A stretch of 15,499 bases of DNA from an uncultured Erysipelotrichaceae bacterium (lineage in GTDB: Bacteria > Bacillota_I > Bacilli_A > RF39 > UBA660): contig CADBMO010000053.1 of the NCBI GenBank assembly GCA_902795755.1, forward strand, positions 1 to 15,499. Reading direction: 5' to 3'. Positions 6,922 to 14,436 of this stretch are shown in pieces. Below the pieces are notes generated by a model that saw only the letters and a program-made list of their open reading frames with translations, ran no database searches and was not told the origin of the DNA. Position 1 is the stretch's first letter, and the number at the start of each line of letters is the position of its first letter. Both the position numbers and the translations under genes were made by a program.

Positions 6922-7701
6922 CTACTTTGATAATCTTTGTACTTCTAATGTATTACCTGTTTTTATATCTATTTTAAAAATACATCCATTTATCATACAA
7001 TTTGTATCTTTAGATAATATTGAATCATCTTTTAATTCTTCTACAAACCTTCTTGTTTCAAAATCTAAATCATACCCTATAGCAGAATTAATAGGACCAC
7101 ACATACCAATATCGGTAATATATCCAACTTTATTATATAAAATTGATTCATCAGCAGTTTGAATATGAGTGTGAGTACCATAAATAACACTTACTTCGTC
7201 TTTTAAATAATGTGCTAATACTCTTTTTTGATTACAAAATCCTGCATGAAAATCTATAATTCTTATTATAGTATCATCATTTATATTGTCAAATATTTTT
7301 CTTGCAACTTTAAAGGCATTGTATTTAGGTTTCGGTACACAATCTTTACCCATTAAATTACATACAAATATTTTTGCACCTTTACAATTAAATGTATTAT
7401 ATCCTTTATTTAAAGAAGTATCGTCAATATTAGCTGGAATAATTAATCTATCGTCATTTATAACATAAATACCATTATTAGAAAAAGTATGATTTCCCAT
7501 CGTAACAACATCAACTCCAGATGCAATTATACGATCAAATAATTCTTTGGTTATTCCCCTAGCTTTTTCTGCATTTTCTCCGTTTGCTATTACAAAATCT
7601 ATGTGATATTTATTCTTAATATCTCTTAATTTATTTTCTAATTTTATAACAGCATTTTCACCAGTTATATCTCCTAATGCAAGTATATTTATATAATTCA
7701 T
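6922..7701 (-). CDS. YmdB-family metallophosphoesterase
   Basis: Dimetal phosphodiesterase of the YmdB type (259 residues), related to the Bacillus enzyme that hydrolyses 2',3'-cyclic nucleotides and affects biofilm and RNA decay. All metal ligands of the family are present: Asp11 (ALGDITG), Glu42 and Asn43 (ANGENAEKARGIT), Asn70 and His71 (TMGNHT), His152 (IDFHAG), His177 and His179 (YGTHTHIQTADE). It departs from the canonical pattern in two places. GNHTWD reads GNHTFS here, and DFHAEATSEK reads DFHAGFCNQK, removing an acidic residue near the site. This may be a specialised paralogue. It opens the five-gene operon. ATG 7701 has GGTGG seven bases upstream, and its promoter and leader nearly duplicate those of the Nudix gene at 9620. 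Confidence 0.88.
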   Translation of the reverse strand: MNYINILALGDITGENAVIKLENKLRDIKNKYHIDFVIANGENAEKARGITKELFDRIIASGVDVVTMGNHTFSNNGIYVINDDRLIIPANIDDTSLNKGYNTFNCKGAKIFVCNLMGKDCVPKPKYNAFKVARKIFDNINDDTIIRIIDFHAGFCNQKRVLAHYLKDEVSVIYGTHTHIQTADESILYNKVGYITDIGMCGPINSAIGYDLDFETRRFVEELKDDSILSKDTNCMINGCIFKIDIKTGNTLEVQRLSK

Positions 7702-7734
7702 TTATACCACCATCCATTATAATTTTATCATAAA
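7702..7734 (-). promoter_or_regulatory. Promoter and leader of the five-gene operon
   Basis: Extended -10 TATGATAAAAT: TAAAAT at 7722-7727 and TG at 7729-7730. A TATAAT-like string follows only a few bases before the GGTGG ribosome binding site, too close to be the better -10. The stretch from TTTATGATA to the start codon differs from the Nudix gene leader (9621-9652) by three substitutions and one base of length. Confidence 0.65.
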
Positions 7735-7747
7735 TACAAAAAATAAT

Positions 7748-7825
7748 TTAATTGTAATTGTATCTTATTCTAAGATTAATCATTTTCTCTAAATCCTCAA
7801 AATAAAGTCGTCTGATTACTTTCAT
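7748..7825 (-). pseudogene. Probable remnant of a GNAT acetyltransferase (N-terminal 25 codons)
   Basis: ATG 7825 to TAA 7748 encodes 25 residues, starting MKVIRRLYFEDLEKMINLRI. The pattern of a basic beta strand, then an acidic-hydrophobic helix ending in LRI, is the usual beginning of GNAT acetyltransferases. It aligns without gaps to the start of the intact GNAT at 12649-13137 (LGINHISDIIELRI against LYFEDLEKMINLRI). Nothing of the rest of the fold follows, because the operon promoter begins at once. It starts 12 bases after the MATE stop and has no good ribosome binding site. A decayed acetyltransferase once co-transcribed with the exporter is the likeliest reading; a real 25-residue peptide or a chance resemblance remain possible. 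Confidence 0.4.
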
Positions 7826-7837
7826 TAAAACTATTTT

Positions 7838-9097
7838 CTATAATCTAATTCTATTATATCTTTTCTTACTCATATAGTACTGACTAAATGAATATATAAA
7901 GTATGATAACCACACACCTATTACTCCAAAATAATATGAAAATACAAATGCTACAACTATCTTAAGTATCGAACTTATTAAATTCCTATTTGCTAAAAAT
8001 TTAAAATCTTTTACACCTCTTAGATAAGCATAGTAATAGATTGAAATAATATTTAAAATAACGTTAATAATTATAATAGGCATTATTTCATAGAAAATAT
8101 TAATTTGGATACTATCTTTAAAATATAACTTTGATATTATAAATGCTATTATCATTATTAATAAAGGAGCAAAAACGAAGAAAAACTTTTGTATTTGATA
8201 ACTAACTTTTTTTAGTTGCTTATATAGTTCGTATTTACGTGACCCCTGTATTTTGCCAACATTTATAGTAATACCATTTTGAATGCCTGAAATAAAATCT
8301 CTATAAATATCAACCATTTGTGAAAGTAAGACATGAACAGAATACTCTAGTGTTCCTATATTTGCAACAATAAGATTCATTATTAAAAAATCTACTTTTG
8401 TAATTAATCTTTCAAATGTATTCCATTTTATATAATAAAATATTTTCTTTATTACTTTATATTTTATTTTAAGTGTAATATCTTTCATATTTTTTAATAT
8501 TAAAAATATCATAACTATTAAATCTATTAAAACAGTTATTAATGCAACACCATTTATTCCATAACCCATTTTTATAACAATAACATCTAATATAAAGTTA
8601 ATAAATAAAGAAACTATTTTTATATAAAGTATAAACTTAGCATTCCCTTTAGTTCGTTCATATCCACTTAATATAGTGGATACTGTTAAAAATGAAAACC
8701 CTAATAACCTAATAAATAAATATACTAAAGCTTCTTTTGGAACATTAAACAAACCAGGCAAAACTGGACTTATAAAAAAAGTTATTATCCCTAAAAGTAT
8801 AGAAGAAAATAATCCCAATACTATACTATTTCCTAAAGTTATTTTTATAGCAGATCTATTTTTAGATCCTATATAATTAGCTATCATAACATTATTAGAA
8901 ATGAAAATTGTGTTTGGTAAAATAAACAATATATTCAATATCGTACCCATAGCACCAACTTCTGCAATTGCAGTTGCGCCTAAAATCCCTACGACAAAAG
9001 TATCAATAACAGTCATTAATACATTAACAAGTTGTTCAAAACCCATTGGTAATGATATTTGTAGTTGTTTTTTTAATGTAATATCTTTACTACTCAT
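7838..9097 (-). CDS. MATE-family multidrug/metabolite exporter
   Basis: Integral membrane antiporter of 419 residues with about twelve hydrophobic segments in two six-helix halves, expected to expel cationic drugs or metabolites using a sodium or proton gradient. The first helices have the MATE pattern, with DTFVVGILGATAIAEVGAMG (residues 32-51), and the loop SGYERTKGNAKFILY (143-157) with the following INFILDVIVIKMGYGINGVA is typical of the family. The second half, after residue 215, is more diverged but keeps the same helix spacing. ATG 9097 has AAGGAG eight bases upstream and an extended -10 at 9114. No clear terminator follows, so transcripts may run into the YmdB operon; export of that operon's product is a reasonable but unproven idea. 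Confidence 0.88.
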   Translation of the reverse strand: MSSKDITLKKQLQISLPMGFEQLVNVLMTVIDTFVVGILGATAIAEVGAMGTILNILFILPNTIFISNNVMIANYIGSKNRSAIKITLGNSIVLGLFSSILLGIITFFISPVLPGLFNVPKEALVYLFIRLLGFSFLTVSTILSGYERTKGNAKFILYIKIVSLFINFILDVIVIKMGYGINGVALITVLIDLIVMIFLILKNMKDITLKIKYKVIKKIFYYIKWNTFERLITKVDFLIMNLIVANIGTLEYSVHVLLSQMVDIYRDFISGIQNGITINVGKIQGSRKYELYKQLKKVSYQIQKFFFVFAPLLIMIIAFIISKLYFKDSIQINIFYEIMPIIIINVILNIISIYYYAYLRGVKDFKFLANRNLISSILKIVVAFVFSYYFGVIGVWLSYFIYSFSQYYMSKKRYNRIRL

Positions 9098-9113
9098 AAT
9101 TTATTTCTCCTTA

Positions 9114-9122
9114 TATTTATCA
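9114..9122 (-). promoter_or_regulatory. Extended -10 promoter of the MATE gene
   Basis: Minus strand TTATGATAAATA: TAAATA at 9114-9119 and TG at 9121-9122. It is a weaker version of the window's common TTTATGATAAAAT motif, placed directly after the U-tract of the preceding region. Confidence 0.45.
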
Positions 9123-9130
9123 TAATCCAT

Positions 9131-9160
9131 AAAAAAATAATCGTGACTCGGTCTTAATTT
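9131..9160 (-). terminator. Weak terminator after the Nudix gene
   Basis: Minus strand AAGACCGAGTC is followed by ACGATTATTTTTTT. The GAC-CGA-GTC core pairs, the outer stem has two mismatches and one wobble, and a run of seven U follows. The core resembles the better hairpins at 9665-9685 and 11461-11479. Some 50 bases separate it from the Nudix stop. Confidence 0.4.
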
Positions 9161-9212
9161 TGGCGTGTAGTTTTAATTTTTTGTCTCTAGCACCTTTTTC
9201 ATATTACATTTA

Positions 9213-9620
9213 TTATTTCTTATTTAAAAACTTCTCTGCTTTTTTTAATACTTCTTTCCGACTATCAAATTGAAATAAATTTATTGCCTCGTCATATGAC
9301 ATTAATTTGACACTAGACACTTCATCTTCTTTAGGTTTGATTTTTTGATCATTATATGATGCTAGAAAGTAAGTGATATGTTTAATTCTCTGCTCATCCT
9401 TTATTATTGTTTCACTTTCCTTAAAATCATCTAATAAATTTACATCTAAATTTGTTTCTTCTTTTATTTCTCTTAATGCCGTTTCTATTTTAGTTTCACC
9501 TTTTTCTATATGACCTTTAGGAAAACCGTATATTCCTTTTTTATTAGTAATGATAACATACTTTCTTTTACCATTAATAATAGTATATACTACCGCGCCA
9601 CATGAATATTCTGTTTTCAT
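9213..9620 (-). CDS. Nudix hydrolase (Ap4A-hydrolase-like)
   Basis: Cytoplasmic Nudix enzyme of 135 residues that hydrolyses a nucleoside diphosphate linked to another group. The Nudix box runs GHIEKGETKIETALREIKEE (about residues 36-55), with the catalytic REIKEE helix complete. The glycine usually after EE-T is Asn here. The N-terminal EYSCGAVVY and the overall length resemble asymmetric bis(5'-nucleosyl)-tetraphosphatases, so a housekeeping clean-up role is plausible. The start is ATG 9620, with GGTGG six bases upstream; an in-frame ATG at 9635 lies in the leader and overlaps that site. It is monocistronic, sitting between a strong terminator and a weak one. Substrate assignment is tentative. 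Confidence 0.88.
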   Translation of the reverse strand: MKTEYSCGAVVYTIINGKRKYVIITNKKGIYGFPKGHIEKGETKIETALREIKEETNLDVNLLDDFKESETIIKDEQRIKHITYFLASYNDQKIKPKEDEVSSVKLMSYDEAINLFQFDSRKEVLKKAEKFLNKK

Positions 9621-9652
9621 TATTCCACCACCCATTATAATTCTATCATAAA
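9621..9652 (-). promoter_or_regulatory. Promoter and leader of the Nudix gene
   Basis: Extended -10 TATGATAGAAT: TAGAAT at 9640-9645 and TG at 9647-9648. A TATAAT at 9634-9639 is too near the GGTGG site to leave a usable leader, so I prefer the upstream box. The whole segment is nearly identical to the leader at 7702-7734. Confidence 0.6.
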
Positions 9653-9654
9653 CA

Positions 9655-9685
9655 ATAAAAAAAGAATAGAGACCCAGTCTCTATT
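9655..9685 (-). terminator. Rho-independent terminator of the ABC exporter gene
   Basis: A perfect 9-bp stem (AATAGAGAC with GTCTCTATT, 9665-9673 and 9677-9685) closes a 3-base loop, followed on the minus strand by CTTTTTTTATTG. It begins ten bases after the TGA stop. Confidence 0.95.
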
Positions 9686-9694
9686 ATCTAACAA

Positions 9695-11413
9695 TCATTT
9701 ATCCTCAATTTCGTATAAGTTTTTATATTCGGAACATTTTTTTATAAGGTAATCATGAGTACCAGATGCTAATATTTTATGGTTTTGCAAAAAGTATATC
9801 TTATCAGAATTAATAATAGTACTTAATCTATGCGCTACTATTATAATTGTTTTATTCTTAGATAATTTTTTCATGACGTTTTTTATTTGCTCTTGATTAT
9901 TATTATCCAAACTACTTGTTGCTTCATCAAATAATATTATTTTTGCTTCTTTTAATAATGCTCTTGCTATTGCAAGTCTTTGTTTTTGACCCCCTGATAA
10001 AATCACACCATTTTCGCCAACAATGGTATCATACTCGTGAACCATATCAAGTATATCATCATGTATTTGTGCTTTTTTACATGCACCAATAATTTCTTCA
10101 TCTGTTGCATTTGGCTTTGACAATCGTATGTTTTCTTTAATTGATAAGTTAAAAATATAAGGCGATTGGGAAACAATTGATATATTATTTTTAATACTAT
10201 TTTCAGATAATTCATTTATACTTATATCATCTAAATATATATTTCCTTGCTGAGGTGAATAGCTTTTATTTATTAATTTTAATATAGTTGATTTTCCTTC
10301 ACCACTTTTACCTACTATAGCAATCATTTGATTAGATTTAATCTCAAAATTAAGATTATCAAATAAACATTTGTTATTATATGAAAACTTAACGTTTTTA
10401 AATTTGATATTTCCTTCTAATTTTTTATCAATACTACCAAATGTTTCTTTATTAAAGTTATCATAATTTATAATGTCAAATACTCGATTAGCTGAAATTT
10501 TTCCGTCTGCAAATTTTTCTCTAATCTCAGATACATAGTCAATTAAAGTTAAAACTTTATTCTTATATAAGAATATTATTAAAAAGGAACTTATACTTAA
10601 ATTACCTTTTATAATAAAACTTACTGATATTATAATAAATATAAAATCTAGTATGTGTTGGAACCCTTTTATCCACCTATTCCATGTTCTTTTTGTATGA
10701 ATATTTTTTATCTCTGAACGTATAGTATCTTTTTGTTGTATGCTTATCTTCTCTATAAAAATATCTTTTAAATTTAAATTTTTTACTTCTCTTATTCCCC
10801 TAACTAAGTCGGTATACGAACCAACCAAATTTTCATCATTTTCTTTATACTTTCTTTTTGTTTTTTTATAGTAGAATAGTTTTTTTGATACTAAAAAATA
10901 AGTAATTATTATATTCATAATCAAGAACAATCCCAAATAAATATTTAAGAAAAATACGTACGCAATAAAACTAATATTTAAAATTATTCCTGAAAAATCA
11001 TCTGTAATATAATCAAAAAGTTCTGATAACTCAGTTGTATCTTTATTTAGTCTTGATATAAACAAACCTGAATTTGTATTATCAAAATTTTTCATTTCAA
11101 AATTTGTTAAACTTTCAAGCATGTCAGTTTTTAAATCAAAATTAACTTTACCATTTAGTTTAAGAACCACTCTAGACCATAAATTAGTAACAATCTCTAT
11201 AATAATTCTAACAATCAATAATATTACTGCTGTATTAATTATTTTATGTTTATTAAAGTTTTCAAAATATGATAACAATTTACCTTCATATATAGGAGAC
11301 AATAATGAAATTAAAGCAAAACTTAAACTTAGAACTATAACAATTATACACAACCATATATACTTTTTATAATATTTCATTATTTTAAATAAATCTTTTG
11401 ATTCATTGCTCAT
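9695..11413 (-). CDS. ABC exporter, fused membrane and ATPase domains
   Basis: ABCB-type half-transporter of 572 residues, expected to work as a dimer exporting a drug, lipid or peptide. The membrane domain spans residues 1 to about 310, with six hydrophobic segments, the first near 18-42. The ATPase domain follows from about 335: Walker A GKSGEGKST (368-376), Q-loop VSQSPYIFN near 414-422, signature LSGGQ (473-477), Walker B IILFDE (492-497), D-loop SSLD and H-loop His528 in VAHRLST. All are canonical, so both ATP sites of a homodimer should work. No peptidase C39 domain is present, which argues against a classical double-glycine bacteriocin exporter. ATG 11413 was preferred because GGAAGTGAT precedes it; the ATG at 11428 overlaps that site. 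Own promoter and terminator. It stops at TGA. Confidence 0.93.
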   Translation of the reverse strand: MSNESKDLFKIMKYYKKYIWLCIIVIVLSLSFALISLLSPIYEGKLLSYFENFNKHKIINTAVILLIVRIIIEIVTNLWSRVVLKLNGKVNFDLKTDMLESLTNFEMKNFDNTNSGLFISRLNKDTTELSELFDYITDDFSGIILNISFIAYVFFLNIYLGLFLIMNIIITYFLVSKKLFYYKKTKRKYKENDENLVGSYTDLVRGIREVKNLNLKDIFIEKISIQQKDTIRSEIKNIHTKRTWNRWIKGFQHILDFIFIIISVSFIIKGNLSISSFLIIFLYKNKVLTLIDYVSEIREKFADGKISANRVFDIINYDNFNKETFGSIDKKLEGNIKFKNVKFSYNNKCLFDNLNFEIKSNQMIAIVGKSGEGKSTILKLINKSYSPQQGNIYLDDISINELSENSIKNNISIVSQSPYIFNLSIKENIRLSKPNATDEEIIGACKKAQIHDDILDMVHEYDTIVGENGVILSGGQKQRLAIARALLKEAKIILFDEATSSLDNNNQEQIKNVMKKLSKNKTIIIVAHRLSTIINSDKIYFLQNHKILASGTHDYLIKKCSEYKNLYEIEDK

Positions 11414-11434
11414 ATTTATCACTTCCATTTTAAT

Positions 11435-11443
11435 ATTTTACCA
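11435..11443 (-). promoter_or_regulatory. Extended -10 promoter of the ABC exporter
   Basis: Minus strand TTTATGGTAAAAT: TAAAAT at 11435-11440 and TG at 11442-11443. There is no -35 consensus. It lies about 12 bases after the U-tract of the MFS operon terminator. Confidence 0.6.
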
Positions 11444-11452
11444 TAAACACTT

Positions 11453-11482
11453 GAAAAATAATAGAGACGCAGTCCCAATATT
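11453..11482 (-). terminator. Terminator of the MFS-GNAT-MFS operon
   Basis: Minus strand GGGAC-TGC-GTCTC forms a 5-bp stem with one G-U pair, extended by a few A-U pairs after a mismatch, followed by TATTATTTTTC. It starts within the stop codon of the second transporter. The stem is weaker than at 9665-9685, but its core and loop are related to it. Confidence 0.65.
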
Positions 11483-12659
11483 ATACGCTTTGTTTAAATA
11501 TTTTTTTATTAACTTTGTTTGATATTAGATACATACCAATTATTAAAATCATTAAAATACATGCTAGATATTTAAATGATTCTACACCACTTATTACGCA
11601 CCATCTACATATAAACCAAGATACAATTGTAAATAATGCTCTTAATACAAAATATACTCTATTTACTAAAACCCATTTTTCTCTTTGATTAGTTGAATAT
11701 GCACTCATTATACTACCCCAAATCGGATCTCCTAATGTGGAAGTAAAACCATATATTACATATCCAACTAAAAGTCCATACCAAGATAATGTAACACCTG
11801 CTACTAATAAGCATGTGGTATCAATAACTGCAATAATTGTTTCTGATAGTAAAAGTTTCTTTTTTTCTTTTATAGTCTTAATTAATGAACCAGATATTAT
11901 AAGTAGTAATATTATTTCTAAAATTGTATAAATAGATTCTAAATATCCTATTTTTTTACTTATAAGTGGTGCAAGTTCTGTAAATCCATCTAATCCAATA
12001 CACCATAATCCAGCAAGTATTGCAAATAATGTAGTTACTATAATTGTATTTTTCTTTGCCTTTTTATCTAATTTTTTATTTTCTTCAATTGGTTTCATTA
12101 CATCTTCATCTTTAACGTTTTTTAAAAGTAAACTTAACACGGTGCCTATAATCATTAATGCACCAAAACCTATTAAGTACATTTTAGGATTTAAATCATA
12201 AATAAATTGACTTGTAAGTAATCCTAATGTACCACCTATAACATTAGATCTTTCTTCTTCTATAAAACAATATGGTTCATACTCTTTATTTTGGGTATTT
12301 ATTTTAGTTACTGATGAGTATTTTACACCTGATAGAAATCCTGATAATATGGTAAATAAATATATCGTATATACACTTCTACATCTTGAAATAATTATAC
12401 ACAAGCTTAAAAATGCAATTAAATGAAATATATGATACTTCTTATAATTTACTTTTAGTGCAAATTGTACTAATGGTTTAAATCCCCTTGAAATAAGACG
12501 TGCAAATTCTAATACTATAGGAATTGATACAGCAACCCAAGGAGTTACTTTTTGTGCTAAAAGATAAATAACTATAATCCTAATAAAATAATTACTAGAA
12601 AATGATTCAATAATACAACTCCATCTAATTAATCTTAAATAATCTTTTTTACTGCACAT
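11481..12659 (-). CDS. MFS-type transporter
   Basis: Integral membrane protein of 392 residues with about twelve hydrophobic segments and a charged central loop (residues 182-205, KNVKDEDVMKPIEENKKLDK), the layout of a major facilitator transporter. Motifs are loose: a basic loop SRGFKPL (57-63) sits where motif A would be, and GDPIWGSIMSAYS (about 315-327) lies in the second half. The substrate cannot be inferred. ATG 12659 has AAGGTGA upstream and overlaps the 3' end of the acetyltransferase gene by 11 bases, so translation is probably coupled. It is the last gene of an operon with an acetyltransferase and another transporter of the same general type. Efflux of a compound that the acetyltransferase also modifies is an inference from this arrangement. 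Confidence 0.8.
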   Translation of the reverse strand: MCSKKDYLRLIRWSCIIESFSSNYFIRIIVIYLLAQKVTPWVAVSIPIVLEFARLISRGFKPLVQFALKVNYKKYHIFHLIAFLSLCIIISRCRSVYTIYLFTILSGFLSGVKYSSVTKINTQNKEYEPYCFIEEERSNVIGGTLGLLTSQFIYDLNPKMYLIGFGALMIIGTVLSLLLKNVKDEDVMKPIEENKKLDKKAKKNTIIVTTLFAILAGLWCIGLDGFTELAPLISKKIGYLESIYTILEIILLLIISGSLIKTIKEKKKLLLSETIIAVIDTTCLLVAGVTLSWYGLLVGYVIYGFTSTLGDPIWGSIMSAYSTNQREKWVLVNRVYFVLRALFTIVSWFICRWCVISGVESFKYLACILMILIIGMYLISNKVNKKIFKQSV

Positions 12660-13137
12660 TTTTATTCACCTTATTTAGTTTTAAAGAATACATATTATTT
12701 ACTTTTTGAAAACCATATTTTTTATAAAACTCAATAGCAATTTCATTGACACTATCTAGTTTAAAATAATTTATGTTTTTGCTTTTTGCATACTTTAAAC
12801 AATATTCAAAGCATTTTCTTTGGTAACCCTTTTGTCTATAATTTACTCTTGTATAAACATTGCAAACATAAGCTATTTTTCCACTTTCGTTCGCATATGT
12901 AGGAAAATGTTCATCCAAATAAAAACCACATATTGAAACAATTCTATTATTAATGATATATCCAAATAAAAATAAATTTTTATTTAAGTTGTTTATTATA
13001 TAATTTTTTGTTTGACTAACTAATTTTTCTTCACTTATTATAATAGAATTTTTATAATATTTTTTGTCATTATTTTGTAATTCAATTCTAAGTTCTATTA
13101 TGTCTGATATGTGATTAATACCTAATTTTTCTACCAT
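12649..13137 (-). CDS. GNAT-family N-acetyltransferase
   Basis: Acetyl-CoA-dependent acetyltransferase of 162 residues. Motif A is the strand VCNVYTRVNYRQKGYQRK, with the pyrophosphate loop RQKGYQ at residues 101-106 (family form Q/R-x-x-G-x-G/A; the last position is Gln here). Motif B is AIEFYKKYGF (134-143). The beta-bulge residues ISICGFYL before them are normal. The start is ATG 13137, one base after the previous stop, preceded by GGAAGTGAG; a TTG at 13164 is in frame but lies upstream of that site. It sits between two membrane transporters in one transcript. Small-molecule or antibiotic acetylation is a possible role, but protein or polyamine acetylation cannot be excluded. Confidence 0.85.
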   Translation of the reverse strand: MVEKLGINHISDIIELRIELQNNDKKYYKNSIIISEEKLVSQTKNYIINNLNKNLFLFGYIINNRIVSICGFYLDEHFPTYANESGKIAYVCNVYTRVNYRQKGYQRKCFEYCLKYAKSKNINYFKLDSVNEIAIEFYKKYGFQKVNNMYSLKLNKVNKNVQ

Positions 13138-13138
13138 A

Positions 13139-14350
13139 CTAATTCTCACTTCCTTTATTGGCAATATTATTAACTTTTAATGCAAATGGTATAGCTAAAA
13201 CAGATAATATAAGTAGGAATATAAAAGCATACTTAAGTGGTAATTTGAATGTAATTATACTTATTATTCCACTTAGTATAAAATCACCTATTTTCCTGGC
13301 TAAATAATAGTAAACCGCCACATCATCATGAGTTTTTGGATCACAATTATCCAAAAGTATTGTTCTAAAATAATTATCAACTAAATCTCTAATAGACAAA
13401 TATATTATAAAACCAATTGACATTGTTATAATTCCAGTAATATTTTTTTGAAAAAGGTTTCCAAAAAGTATTAAAGAAAATGATAAAATTAAGCATAAAT
13501 TTATTATTAGTGATAATTTTCTTTTAATATACTCGTAAATTTTATTAAATATAATATTAAATAGGACTCTAAATATTCGTGAAACAAATATGATAAAACT
13601 TAAATATAATACTACTTTTTTTTCATTAATAAATTTACTCATATTATCTTGCAAAAATAATTTACTATTCATTTGACCACAATCTATCAATGAATATACT
13701 ATAAGAGAAAATAATAATATTAATAATATACTTTTTGTTATGGCTTTGAATTTGTTTTCTTTTTCACCCAATTTATTGTTATTATCTATAGGAGCTTCCT
13801 TAATAAAATTCATTAATATACAATTTAATACACAAATAAGAATGCTAATATACATTGGTAAATAATTGTTTATATTAAATATCATTCCTGATAATAATGA
13901 TATAATTAGTGTCAATATCGAATATATTAATGTACCTTTGGTTTGATATTTGAAAAACAATTCTTCTTTACCTAGATATTTTAAATTATTTCTTAAAATA
14001 ACATTATCTATACTCTTAAATAAAAATGCATATTGATAGAAAATAAATCCAATTAGTACACCATGATAGTTTTTAAAAAAAGTTATAAGAATTGATGCTA
14101 ATAGTAAAGATACATTTCCAAATTTAATAGAATTAATATTTCCAATTTTTTTTATTATTTTTAATACTAACGGATATCCTATTACACAAGTTACTATTGA
14201 AATAGAAGTTAGTGAGTTAATTTGTGATACACTAAATTTTTTTACTATAGTTAAAAAAATAGTTGATATGGCAGCCCAAAACATTAAATCTAAACTCAAA
14301 CCATAATAATATGGATATATTTTATTACTAATCAATATTTTATTTTTCAT
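13139..14350 (-). CDS. MFS-type transporter, first gene of operon
   Basis: Integral membrane protein of 403 residues, about twelve hydrophobic helices in two halves separated by a charged loop (about 187-205, APIDNNNKLGEKENKFKAIT). Overall layout fits the major facilitator superfamily, although classical motif A is poorly preserved (YPLVLKIIKKIGN near residue 59). The second half contains SIRDLVDNYFRTILLDN (about 319-335), a polar stretch that could line the substrate path. ATG 14350 has GGTGG six bases upstream and an extended -10 promoter at 14390. It shares general architecture with the transporter at 11481, but the two sequences are far apart, so they are not a recent duplication. Substrate unknown. 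Confidence 0.78.
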   Translation of the reverse strand: MKNKILISNKIYPYYYGLSLDLMFWAAISTIFLTIVKKFSVSQINSLTSISIVTCVIGYPLVLKIIKKIGNINSIKFGNVSLLLASILITFFKNYHGVLIGFIFYQYAFLFKSIDNVILRNNLKYLGKEELFFKYQTKGTLIYSILTLIISLLSGMIFNINNYLPMYISILICVLNCILMNFIKEAPIDNNNKLGEKENKFKAITKSILLILLFSLIVYSLIDCGQMNSKLFLQDNMSKFINEKKVVLYLSFIIFVSRIFRVLFNIIFNKIYEYIKRKLSLIINLCLILSFSLILFGNLFQKNITGIITMSIGFIIYLSIRDLVDNYFRTILLDNCDPKTHDDVAVYYYLARKIGDFILSGIISIITFKLPLKYAFIFLLILSVLAIPFALKVNNIANKGSEN

Positions 14351-14389
14351 ATTCCACCTACAAAATATATACTTATATTTACTTTTTAT

Positions 14390-14398
14390 ATTTTATCA
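14390..14398 (-). promoter_or_regulatory. Extended -10 promoter of the MFS-GNAT-MFS operon
   Basis: Minus strand GATTTATGATAAAAT: TAAAAT at 14390-14395 and TG at 14397-14398. It lies about 12 bases after the U-tract of the preceding terminator and would give a leader of about 33 bases. Confidence 0.65.
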
Positions 14399-14410
14399 TA
14401 AATCAACAAT

Positions 14411-14436
14411 TAAAAATAGTAGCATATTGCTACTAT
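14411..14436 (-). terminator. Rho-independent terminator of the 254-residue protein gene
   Basis: A perfect 9-bp stem (ATAGTAGCA with TGCTACTAT, 14416-14436) and 3-base loop are followed on the minus strand by TTTTTAATTG. The stem includes the TAG stop codon at 14433-14435. Confidence 0.93.

Noticed and set aside
7755..7800. Short inverted repeat ATCTTA/TAAGAT after the MATE gene as a terminator.
   Set aside because: The stem is six weak pairs without an adjoining U-tract and lies within the putative GNAT remnant.
10003..10215. Minus-strand 70-codon frame inside the ABC exporter gene.
   Set aside because: It lies wholly within the ATPase domain coding region in another frame and has no independent signals.
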